A DNA stretch of 10,520 nt from Lamprocystis purpurea (GTDB lineage Bacteria; Pseudomonadota; Gammaproteobacteria; Chromatiales; Chromatiaceae): positions 1 to 10,520 of the forward strand of contig DYRB01000069.1 of assembly GCA_020718945.1 (NCBI GenBank), written 5' to 3'. Made by a program: the position numbers and the translations under genes. Below, in pieces: positions 1 to 6,013 of the stretch. The notes below the pieces were generated by a model that saw nothing but the letters and a program-made list of their open reading frames with translations, was not told the origin of the DNA and made no database searches. How positions within the stretch are numbered: the first letter of the stretch is position 1; each line of letters starts with the position of its first letter.

Positions 1-134
1 GACCTCGCTCTCCCACTCCCTCGCGTCGATCCCTCTAAGTCCGACAGGCTCCTAGTGGCGTCTCGACCAAGCCTGAGTCTCGCTGACCCCACAACGGGCA
101 GTCGCGCCGTCCAACGCCAGCTCCGCCGACTCGC

Positions 135-209
135 CTAGGGTTCTGCCTGCCCGAAGTAGCTCAAGACGTCCATCCTCTGGTGCAGGATGCCGAGTCGGCC
201 GGTCTCCAA
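135..209 (-). pseudogene. Remnant of a ParE-type toxin (C-terminal end only)
   Basis: Directly after the antitoxin stop codon, in the same frame, the minus strand is open for 24 codons to a TAG at 137-135. The peptide contains GRLGILHQRMDVLSYF. ILHQRMD followed by a short tail is the usual C-terminal end of ParE/RelE-superfamily toxins, which are about 95-100 residues long and are normally encoded just behind parD. There is no room for the helical hairpin and beta-sheet core, and I see no toxin-like peptide in positions 1-134. The simplest reading is an internal deletion that removed the toxin's first three quarters and left its end against parD. The piece has no start codon of its own in a sensible place and is unlikely to make an active toxin. 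The family call rests on one short motif, so it is moderate. Confidence 0.55.
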
Positions 210-458
210 TCAGGCGGCCCGATCCGACTCGGCCAGGATGGCCTCGATGGAGTAGTCCGGCACGAAGTCCCCGGCCATGGCCTGGGCCTCTCCCTCGGCC
301 AGGTGTAGCCGCAGGGCCGCGAGGCGGGCGTTATGCTCCTCCATGTGCCGCAGGGCATCGCGTACGACCTCGCTGGCAGAGCCGTAGCGCCCGCTCCCCA
401 CCTCCTGCTTGATGAATGTCTCCCAGTGTTCGCCCAGGCTCAGACTGGTGGTTGCCAT
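210..458 (-). CDS. parD: ParD-family type II antitoxin (ribbon-helix-helix), orphan
   Basis: The 82-residue protein begins MATTSLSLGEHWETFI, the N-terminal beta strand and first helix of the ParD/CopG-like ribbon-helix-helix fold. GRYGSASEVVRDALRHMEE, the next block, is the family hallmark (G-R-Y-x-S-A-S-E-V-V-R-x-A-L). The C-terminal half (LAALRLHLAEGEAQAMAGD...SIEAILAESD) is the flexible region that in ParD proteins wraps and neutralises the toxin ParE, a gyrase-targeting RelE-fold protein. I chose the ATG at 458 rather than the upstream in-frame ATG at 488 because the family starts at this point and a GAGG lies eight bases before it. The toxin expected immediately downstream is reduced to a stub at 135-209, so this antitoxin probably survives alone, either as a leftover or as a DNA-binding regulator that could cross-neutralise another ParE. 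A dyad and promoter-like hexamers lie upstream, consistent with autoregulation. Confidence 0.85.
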   Translation of the reverse strand: MATTSLSLGEHWETFIKQEVGSGRYGSASEVVRDALRHMEEHNARLAALRLHLAEGEAQAMAGDFVPDYSIEAILAESDRAA

Positions 459-472
459 ACGATGGGCCTCGC

Positions 473-520
473 TATTCGTTCTTAACAATTATGAATATCC
501 GGGGCGGGCCAGGCTGTCAA
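473..520 (-). promoter_or_regulatory. Candidate parD promoter and operator
   Basis: Reading the minus strand toward parD, a perfect TTGACA lies at 520-515. After 17 bases comes TATTCA at 497-492, a weak -10 match, within an AT-rich patch that stands out from the GC-rich surroundings. A dyad TATTC-N15-GAATA (473-477 and 493-497) overlaps the -10 and the likely transcription start. ParD-type antitoxins usually bind short dyads over their own promoter, so this is a plausible operator. The placement is inference; only the hexamers and the dyad are seen. If the far-upstream start for slt were used, slt coding would overlap this region, which argues against that start. Confidence 0.45.
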
Positions 521-625
521 GTGGCCCCGGGCCCGGAGAGGCTCCCGGTATGCTGTCGCTGTCTTGCCCACAGGACCTGGCGTCCCTACCATGCCGGGGT
601 CTTCCTGACCCCGCGAGCCGCTGAT

Positions 626-2635
626 ATGCCGTCCAACGCCAGTGCACCGGACCAGGCCCTTGTGGTCGGGTCTTGGCTTACTTCCTCATTGTCCGCCCTG
701 GTGTTCTCGTTGGTGCTCGGTCCGGCAGCGGCCGGCTCTGACATCACCAGCCCGGCGCCCCAGGCCCTGTCCGTCGAGGCCCAGCGCAGCACCTTCCTGG
801 CCGCCGAGGCGGCCCTCAAGGCCGGGTCCCTGGACCGCTATCGCGTCATGGCGGACGGGCTGACCGGCTATCCCCTCGCCCCCTACCTGCGTTACCAGGA
901 ACTGACCCGGGGCCCGGCGGCACCGGCCGAGGCCGAGGTCCGGCGGTTCCTGGCGGACTACCCGGACAGCCCTTTGGCCGAGCGCCTGCGGGGGACCCTG
1001 CTCAAGCGCCTGGCGGGGGAGGGCCGCTGGGCGGAGTACCTGGACCTCTACCGCCCGGACGGCTCCGATGAGCGCGCCTGCCTCTACCGCCGGGCCCTGC
1101 TGGCCACTGGCCGGGAGACCGAGGCCCTGGTGGACCTCGCGCCCCTGTGGCTGGCGGCCGAGGCACCCCCGGGTCCCTGCGACCCGGTGTTCGACGCCTG
1201 GCTGGCGGCGGGGGGTCTGACCGCTGATCTCGCCTGGCAGCACATCGCCCGGACCCTGGGGGAGAACAAGCCCAAGCTGGCGGCGGACCTGGGGCGCTAT
1301 CTCCCGCCCGACGATGCGCCCTACCTGGACCTGTGGCTGGCGGTCCATCGCGACCCGGCCCGGGCCCAGGACCCCCAGACCTTCGCCAGCCCCCACCCGC
1401 GGCGGGGCGACCTGATCGCCCACGCCGTCAGCCGTCTGGCCGCCCGCTCGCCCCAGACCGCGGCATCGGCCTGGGACCGGCTGCGTTCGGCCTATCCCAT
1501 ACCCGAAGCCGCGGCGGCGAGCGCCGATACGGCCGTCGGACTGGCCCTGGCGGAGTCCGGGGACGCGGCTGGGCTCGGGTACCTGGAGCGGGTCCCGGCC
1601 ACCCGGGACAACCTGGACCTCCAGGGGCGACGGCTGCGTGCGGCACTGAAGCTGGGGGACTGGGCCCGGGTCTCCGCCTGGGTGGCGCGCATGCCCGAGG
1701 GGGAGGACAAGACCGACCTGTGGCTCTACTGGCAGGCCCGGGCGGAGGAGGCCCTGGGCCACAGCGGGCCGGCGGCCGAGATCTATCGTCAGGCGGCGGG
1801 GGCGCGCAGTCTATGGGGCTTCCTGGCGGCGGAGCGGGCCGGGCTGCCCTATCGCCTGGATGCGCGACCCACCCCCGCCGACCCGGGTCGGGTCGCCCGG
1901 CTCGCCGCCGCCCCGGCCCTGGCCCGCATCGCGGAACTCCGGGCCCTGGACCGCACCGCGGACATGCGCCGGGAGTGGGCGAGCCTCACCGCCGGGCTGG
2001 GGGCCGAGGACTTGATGGCCGCAGCCCTGGTCGCCCAGGGCCTGGGCTGGCCGGACCAGGCCATCCGCACCCTGGCCAAGAGCGGCTATTGGGACGACCT
2101 GGAACTGCGCTTCCCCCTGGGCTACCGCGACCTGGTGCGCGCCCAGGCGGCGACCACCGGGCTGCCGGACACCTGGATTTACGCCGTGCTGCGGGAGGAG
2201 AGTACCTTCGACCCCGGGGCCGGCTCCCCCGCCGGGGCCATAGGCCTGATGCAGCTCATGCCCGACACCGCCCGGGGTGTGGCCAAGACCCTGGGGCGGC
2301 GGGCGCCTACCCGAGGTGACCTGCTCGACCCGGGGACCAACCTCGCCCTGGGCAGTGCCTATCTGGCGAGCATGGGGGGGCGCTATGGGTCCCACCCGGC
2401 GCTGGCTACCGCCGCCTACAACGCCGGGCCCCATCGGGTGGACAAGTGGCTCCCCGCGACCCCCGTGCCCGCGGACCTGTGGATCGCCACCATCCCCTTC
2501 CGGGAGACCCGGGACTATGTGCGCCGGGTGCTCGCCTATCGGGTCCTCTACGCCGACCGGCTGGGGTCTTGTCCGGCGCCCCTGACGGCCGAGCTGGCAC
2601 CGGTGGCGGCGCCGACTGAGGCCCGCGTCGACTAG
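626..2635 (+). CDS. slt: Soluble lytic murein transglycosylase (Slt70-like)
   Basis: The enzyme cleaves the MurNAc-GlcNAc bond of peptidoglycan in the periplasm, leaving 1,6-anhydromuramoyl ends, and takes part in wall turnover and recycling. From the ATG at 626 the protein has 669 residues, near the roughly 645 of E. coli Slt70. A hydrophobic stretch at residues 16-36 (LTSSLSALVFSLVLGPAAAG) is a likely signal peptide, though its N-terminal part lacks the usual basic residues. Residues 45-460 are the alanine- and leucine-rich helical superhelix of the Slt70 U-domain. The C-terminal catalytic domain shows REESTFDP with the catalytic Glu at 525, then SPAGAIGLMQLMP (about 534-546) and AYNAGPHRVDKW from 597, all hallmark SLT motifs. 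The frame is open back to 416, and no start has a strong Shine-Dalgarno; 626 puts the signal peptide near the N-terminus. It stands alone, divergent from parD. Confidence 0.93.
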   Translation: MPSNASAPDQALVVGSWLTSSLSALVFSLVLGPAAAGSDITSPAPQALSVEAQRSTFLAAEAALKAGSLDRYRVMADGLTGYPLAPYLRYQELTRGPAAPAEAEVRRFLADYPDSPLAERLRGTLLKRLAGEGRWAEYLDLYRPDGSDERACLYRRALLATGRETEALVDLAPLWLAAEAPPGPCDPVFDAWLAAGGLTADLAWQHIARTLGENKPKLAADLGRYLPPDDAPYLDLWLAVHRDPARAQDPQTFASPHPRRGDLIAHAVSRLAARSPQTAASAWDRLRSAYPIPEAAAASADTAVGLALAESGDAAGLGYLERVPATRDNLDLQGRRLRAALKLGDWARVSAWVARMPEGEDKTDLWLYWQARAEEALGHSGPAAEIYRQAAGARSLWGFLAAERAGLPYRLDARPTPADPGRVARLAAAPALARIAELRALDRTADMRREWASLTAGLGAEDLMAAALVAQGLGWPDQAIRTLAKSGYWDDLELRFPLGYRDLVRAQAATTGLPDTWIYAVLREESTFDPGAGSPAGAIGLMQLMPDTARGVAKTLGRRAPTRGDLLDPGTNLALGSAYLASMGGRYGSHPALATAAYNAGPHRVDKWLPATPVPADLWIATIPFRETRDYVRRVLAYRVLYADRLGSCPAPLTAELAPVAAPTEARVD

Positions 2636-2654
2636 CGGGCGGTCCGTTACCGGG

Positions 2655-2838
2655 CAGCAGTTCCAAGTTTGGAGGCCAGATTGGTGCCCCTGGGGGCTAC
2701 GGCCGAGGTGCAGGGAGCAGGGAGCGGCCCCTGGGACTAGCTCCTCCCTCCCTGGACTCGTCGCTGCGACCGCCTGGTGTGGTGGTCAGCGGGCTCGCTG
2801 CGCTTCGCCCGGTCGCGCCGAGGCGGCGCTCCCACGGT
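2655..2838 (+). repeat. REP-like palindromic repeat, copy A (split)
   Basis: Two blocks here match the repeat at 10394-10520. Block one (2655-2694) aligns over 40 bases with four differences to 10394-10433 and includes TTTGGAGGCCAGAT. Block two (2766-2838) aligns without gaps over 73 bases to 10448-10520 and includes GGTCGCGCCGAGGCGGCGCT. In the 10.4 kb copy only a few bases separate the blocks, and together they form a long hairpin. Here the left arm is replaced by 71 bases (2695-2765) that carry their own imperfect hairpin: CAGGGAGCAGGGAGC at 2711-2725 against GCTCCTCCCTCCCTG at 2740-2754. The element lies in the gap after slt. The layout resembles REP/BIME elements, which are spread by RAYT transposases and often sit at gene 3' ends. 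Confidence 0.75.
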
Positions 2839-2888
2839 GCTTCCGGCTAGGGCGTTAGGCGATGGTCTCGCACTTGGAGTCGCTGGCC

Positions 2889-2930
2889 ACCGCCCCGCGG
2901 GGGCGGTCGGGCCCCTGCCTCTGGTACACT
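2889..2930 (+). promoter_or_regulatory. Hairpin and candidate promoter ahead of the exported protein
   Basis: ACCGCCCC at 2889-2896 and GGGGCGGT at 2900-2907 form a perfect eight-base-pair stem with a GCG loop. Fifteen bases later, TGGTACACT at 2922-2930 is a good extended -10 element, which would put a transcription start near 2937 and leave a leader of about 70 bases before the gene at 3006. No -35 match is visible; where it would lie overlaps the right arm of the hairpin, so the palindrome could be an operator or simply another small repeat. Only the palindrome and the hexamer are seen; their role is inferred. Confidence 0.3.
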
Positions 2931-3005
2931 CGCGACGGCCGGGCGCCCCAGGCCCGGCGAGGTGCAGGCCCGCAACCGCCAGGCACGCCGCTCATTCAAG
3001 TCCAC

Positions 3006-3692
3006 ATGGCCGCCATGACCAGCAAGACCCTCAGCCTCCTGTGTGCCGTCACCCTGATGGCCGCCGGCCCCGCATCAGCGCAGGACGGCGGCAGTCCCCG
3101 TGCGGTCATGGCCGATGCCATGGGCGAGGCCATGTTGCGCATGATGGAGGCCATGGGGATGTTCGGTGCCGGGTCCCTGGGTGGCGGCACCGGGATGCCG
3201 GGTATGGCCCCGCCCTTCGGCAGCTTGATGGGAATGCCCGGCGCCTCGTCCTGGGCCGCGCCCATGCAGGACCCGTCCAAGGCCATGGGCCTGGGCAGCG
3301 ACATGCTCAAACAGATGGTCCCTGGGGCGAGCGGCGGCACCACCGGGGGCGGCTCCCTGGACGGGGTTTGGGAGGGGAGCGGCGGTGACCTGCTCATAGT
3401 CCAGGGCGGGCGCTACCGGATCTATGCCCCCAAGGACCAGTACGTAGACGGCATACTCCAACAGCAGTCCAACCGGGTCGCCCTGTACAACGCCGAGGAT
3501 GGGCACACCCAGTTCTTCGAGGTCGCCCGGGACGACGGGCGCCTGGCCCTGCGCGATGCCTCGGGCCAGGTCTTCCTGTTCCGGCGCTTCGGCTCCGGGG
3601 CTGCGGGTGCAGCCGCCCCCCTGTCCCCGGTGGTGCCGGAGACCCCTAAGCCGGCCGCCCCGAGCGCGCCCAAGACCGCAGGGCCGCGCTGA
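3006..3692 (+). CDS. Exported methionine-rich protein of unknown function
   Basis: I do not recognise the family. The 228-residue product starts MAAMTSKTLSLLCAVTL and continues to a signal-peptidase site of the form ASA|QDGG, so it should be periplasmic or secreted. The in-frame ATG at 3015 gives an equally good signal peptide; neither start has a clear Shine-Dalgarno. The next 80 or so residues are rich in Met and Gly, with about 15 Met in motifs such as EAMLRMMEAMGM, GMPGMAPP and MGMPG. Then follows a compact region (about residues 118-200: DGVWEGSGGDLLIV, GRYRIYAPKDQYVDG, GRLALRDASGQVFLFRR) whose alternating pattern suggests a small beta-barrel or lipocalin-like sheet. The C-terminus is a Pro/Ala/Lys tail. 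It converges on the exporter gene with 29 bases between them. A structural or metal-binding envelope role is possible, but nothing in the sequence proves it. Confidence 0.75.
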   Translation: MAAMTSKTLSLLCAVTLMAAGPASAQDGGSPRAVMADAMGEAMLRMMEAMGMFGAGSLGGGTGMPGMAPPFGSLMGMPGASSWAAPMQDPSKAMGLGSDMLKQMVPGASGGTTGGGSLDGVWEGSGGDLLIVQGGRYRIYAPKDQYVDGILQQQSNRVALYNAEDGHTQFFEVARDDGRLALRDASGQVFLFRRFGSGAAGAAAPLSPVVPETPKPAAPSAPKTAGPR

Positions 3693-3702
3693 CCGCGCCC
3701 GG

Positions 3703-3717
3703 CGGTGGGGTCCACCG
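3703..3717. terminator. Small hairpin between convergent genes
   Basis: CGGTGG and CCACCG form a perfect six-base-pair stem with a three-base loop in the 29-base gap between two convergent stop codons. It could serve both directions. It lacks a run of T on either side, so it is a weak candidate for an intrinsic terminator. Confidence 0.3.
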
Positions 3718-3721
3718 GTCC

Positions 3722-4516
3722 TCAGGCCAGCAGCATCCTGGCCCCCAGCACCAGCAGCAGCACGGCGAAGAAGCGCTTGAGCACCGCCACCGGTAACCGG
3801 TGGGCCAGGTGGGCGCCGAGGGGCGCCGTCGGGACGCTGGTGACCAGGATGGCCGCCACCGCCGGCCAGTAGACGAAACCGGTGGCCGCCGCCGGCAACC
3901 CCTCCCGCCCCCAGCCCACCACCACGAAACCTATGGCCCCGGCGATGGCGATGGGCACCCCGCAGGCGGCCGAGCTGCCCACGGCGTTGCGCATGGCGAC
4001 CCCGGCCCGGTTGAGGAAGGGGACCGTGATGGTCCCGCCGCCGATCCCGACCAGGGCCGACAGGGCCCCGATGCCGCTCCCCACCGCCAGCATCCCCAGA
4101 GTGCCGGGAATGGGCCGCGGGGCCTTGTCGGCGGGGCGCATGAACATGGTCGCCCCGACATAGAGCAGGAAGCAGGCGAAGAGGCGCTTGAGCCACAGGT
4201 CCGGCAGGACCCCGGCCACCGCGGCCCCGGCCCAGGCCCCGACCACGATCCCCGGGGCCAGACCGCGCACCAGGTCCCAGCGCACCGCCCCGCGCCTGTG
4301 GTGGGCATAGGCGGAGGCGGCCCCGGTGGCCATGATGGCCGCCAGCGAGGTCCCCACCGCCAGGTGCGGCACCCAGTCCGGGGCCAGGCCGGTGCGGGTG
4401 AAGACGAAGATCAGGGCCGGGACCACCACCACCCCGCCGCCCACCCCGAACAGCCCGGCCAGGACCCCGGAGGCGAGCCCGGTGACCAGATAGGCGGCAG
4501 TTCCCCACAGATCCAC
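3722..4516 (-). CDS. TauE/SafE (TSUP) family membrane exporter
   Basis: The family moves small organic or sulfur-containing anions such as sulfite, sulfoacetate or taurine-derived compounds across the inner membrane. The protein (264 residues) has the family's two-fold repeat: GVLAGLFGVGGGVVVVPAL near the N-terminus and GALSALVGIGGGTITVPFL in the middle, each starting a bundle of membrane helices. I count about eight hydrophobic segments, including FACFLLYVGATMF, IAGAIGFVVVGWG, VYWPAVAAILVTSVP and FFAVLLLVLGARMLLA. I chose the GTG at 4516 because GGAG (4528-4525) lies eight bases before it; a GTG at 4525 would add three residues but overlaps that ribosome site. It stands alone, so its substrate cannot be read from context. 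Sulfite export would fit a sulfur-oxidising host, but that is inference. Confidence 0.9.
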   Translation of the reverse strand: MDLWGTAAYLVTGLASGVLAGLFGVGGGVVVVPALIFVFTRTGLAPDWVPHLAVGTSLAAIMATGAASAYAHHRRGAVRWDLVRGLAPGIVVGAWAGAAVAGVLPDLWLKRLFACFLLYVGATMFMRPADKAPRPIPGTLGMLAVGSGIGALSALVGIGGGTITVPFLNRAGVAMRNAVGSSAACGVPIAIAGAIGFVVVGWGREGLPAAATGFVYWPAVAAILVTSVPTAPLGAHLAHRLPVAVLKRFFAVLLLVLGARMLLA

Positions 4517-4546
4517 GTTAACCACTCCAGTCTAAGAGCAGTTGAG

Positions 4547-4674
4547 CCGCAAATGGACGCAAATCAACGCCCATGATTCGACCGGTCCCCTAAGACCGAC
4601 TCGGCACCCGGAAGGTGAGCAGGTCGAGAACGGTAACTTATTGTTAATTTGCGTTTATTTGCGTTCATTTGCGG
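4547..4674. repeat. MITE-like element with 24-base terminal inverted repeats
   Basis: The left end (4547-4570, beginning CCGCAAATGGACGCAAAT) and right end (4651-4674, ending TTTGCGTTCATTTGCGG) are inverted copies matching at 22 of 24 positions. The 80 bases between them have no coding potential of note. Both ends contain the tandem CGCAAAT(G/C/A)... pattern and are far more AT-rich than the neighbours. CGCAAATGAACGCAAAT-type repeats are, as I recall, common between genes in many proteobacteria and are often mistranslated as small ORFs reading FAFICG or VYLRSFADE, as happens here. The element has no transposase, so it would be non-autonomous. It fills the gap between the start of the TauE/SafE gene and the end of the methyltransferase gene. 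Confidence 0.7.
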
Positions 4675-4702
4675 ACGAATCGATCTTTCCAGGATTGCAG
4701 GC

Positions 4703-5875
4703 TCAGCTCAGGCCCAGGCGCGGGCTGAGGTCCCGGGACGAAAAGCCACACCAGGGACCCGCCAGTCCTCGGGCCAGGGCCAGGACCTGGAAGCGTTCCC
4801 CCATGGCGGAGGGCAGGACCAGGGTGCGGGCCCCCAGGGCCAGGTCCAGGGCCTCCGCCGGGTCCGCCGCGGCCAGTTCCCGATCCAGTCCGCAGCCGAT
4901 CAGGAACAGGGCCTGGGTGGTATAGCCGCCCAGGGTCAGGCCGGCGGCCAGGCCCTGGCCGGCGACGGCGGTGAAGTCCACATGGGCGGTGATGTCCTGG
5001 AGCCCGATGTCGCGGTAGGGGTCCGGGTGGGTGCGGTGACGGGCGTGGCACATCAGGGTCCCGGCGCTGCGCTCGGCCCGGTAGTAGTCCGCCTGGGGAT
5101 AGCCGTAGTCGATGAGCAGGACCAGGGCCTGGTCCAGGGCCCCGGCCAGGGCCGCCATCCAGGGGCCCAGACGCAGGTTGACCTCGGAGGCAAAGCCCGG
5201 CTCGGTGGCCAGGCCGCGGGCCTGGAGGGCCAGGACTGCCTCGGCCAGGCCCGGGGAGACCGGTTCGGCGGCGACCTCCTCCCAGCCCTCTGCCTGGGAC
5301 AGCGCCGGGGGCCGCACCAGGACCTCCAGGGGCGACCCGTCCGCACCGATGCGGAAGCGGTGCACCGGCATGGCGTCCAGGACCTCATTGGCCAGGACCA
5401 GGCCGCGGAAGCCTTGCGGCAGGCCGGACAGCCACTCTACCCGGGCCCAGGGGACGCGCCGACCCAGGGTCTCCGCCTGGCGGGCCTGTAAGTCCGGGCT
5501 GGGTTCCAGGATCAGGTAGCGGCCGGGCATTGGGCCTTCGCGCTGGAGGGATTCGAGCAGCTCGGCGGCCAGGGCGCCGGTGCCGGCGCCGAACTCCAGG
5601 ATGTCGCCCCCCGGGACCGCGGTCAGGGCCTCCCGGGCCTGGGCCGCCAGGCAGCGGCCGAACAGGGGCGAGACCTCGGGGGCGGTGGTAAAGTCCCCCG
5701 CCGCCCCCAGTTTGGCGCAGCCCGCGGCATAGTAGCCGAGCCCCGGGGCATAGAGGGCCAGGTCCATGAAGCGGTCGAAGGGCAGCAGCCCCCCCGCGGC
5801 CTGGGCCTGGGCCCGCAGCAGGTCGCCCAGGCGTTGGCTCAAGGCGGCGGCGTCGTTGGATGTCGGCTGGTGCAT
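4703..5875 (-). CDS. MidA/NDUFAF7-family SAM-dependent methyltransferase
   Basis: The 390-residue protein is a class I SAM-dependent methyltransferase of the former DUF185 group. Its mitochondrial relative NDUFAF7 methylates an arginine of a complex I subunit; the bacterial target is not established. Visible blocks: FMDLALYAPGLGYYA (about 36-50), DFTTAPEVSPLFG (61-73), the SAM-binding loop ILEFGAGTG (92-100) with acidic Glu124 after the next strand, the family motif NEVLDAMPVHRF (163-174), LIDYGYP (254-260), GTLMCHARHR (272-281) and QDITAHVDFTA (293-303). Length is typical for the family. The ATG at 5875 is the start matching the family; the frame stays open far upstream with no relevant coding, and no strong Shine-Dalgarno is seen. 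It diverges from the pteridine reductase, with a repeat in the 138-base gap. Confidence 0.92.
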   Translation of the reverse strand: MHQPTSNDAAALSQRLGDLLRAQAQAAGGLLPFDRFMDLALYAPGLGYYAAGCAKLGAAGDFTTAPEVSPLFGRCLAAQAREALTAVPGGDILEFGAGTGALAAELLESLQREGPMPGRYLILEPSPDLQARQAETLGRRVPWARVEWLSGLPQGFRGLVLANEVLDAMPVHRFRIGADGSPLEVLVRPPALSQAEGWEEVAAEPVSPGLAEAVLALQARGLATEPGFASEVNLRLGPWMAALAGALDQALVLLIDYGYPQADYYRAERSAGTLMCHARHRTHPDPYRDIGLQDITAHVDFTAVAGQGLAAGLTLGGYTTQALFLIGCGLDRELAAADPAEALDLALGARTLVLPSAMGERFQVLALARGLAGPWCGFSSRDLSPRLGLS

Positions 5876-5905
5876 GGGCCGTCTTACCGAAAAAAGTCGC
5901 GCGCA

Positions 5906-5962
5906 GCGCGCTCCAAGTCCCCCGCTCCCATTGGGAGAGGGCCGGGGTGAGGGGAACGGCCA
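5906..5962. repeat. Dispersed GC-rich repeat of the 'CTCCC...GGGAGAGGGCCGGGGTGAGGGG' type
   Basis: The block contains GCTCCCATTGGGAGAGGG and then CCGGGGTGAGGGGAAC. CTCCC (5925-5929) and GGGAG (5933-5937) form its short central hairpin. From memory this pattern is one of the most widespread intergenic repeats in GC-rich proteobacteria; on the opposite strand it translates as LTPALSQ.ERG, and here as PLTPALSQWERGTW. A second palindrome, GCGCGC-A-GCGCGC, adjoins it at about 5899-5911. It lies between the divergent methyltransferase and pteridine reductase starts, so it may displace or contribute to their promoters. Confidence 0.65.
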
Positions 5963-6013
5963 TGGCCGTAACTCCAGATCGAGTCGCAAGCCTAACACCA
6001 GACAGAGGTACCC

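Noticed and set aside
1..134. Search for the rest of a ParE toxin or another gene upstream of the stub
   Set aside because: No toxin-like peptide or open frame with family motifs on either strand; no feature called.
1333..2319. A 328-codon open frame within slt in another plus-strand frame
   Set aside because: Pro/Gly/Arg-rich alternative-frame translation of slt codons with no motif.
3075..4508. A long Gly/Arg-rich open frame on the minus strand across the exported protein and exporter genes
   Set aside because: Low-complexity shadow of real genes; its translation has no domain-like pattern, while the overlapping frames match known families or carry a signal peptide.
4649..5491. Plus-strand open frame starting in the MITE-like repeat (MRLFAFICGR)
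   Set aside because: Its start is a typical mistranslation of the repeat, and the rest is antisense to the methyltransferase.
4700..5800. Frequent CCAGGGCC and GGCCAGG words, which might suggest an uptake or recombination signal
   Set aside because: They follow codon bias (CTG, GCC, GAC, CAG) in real genes and occur in phase with codons.
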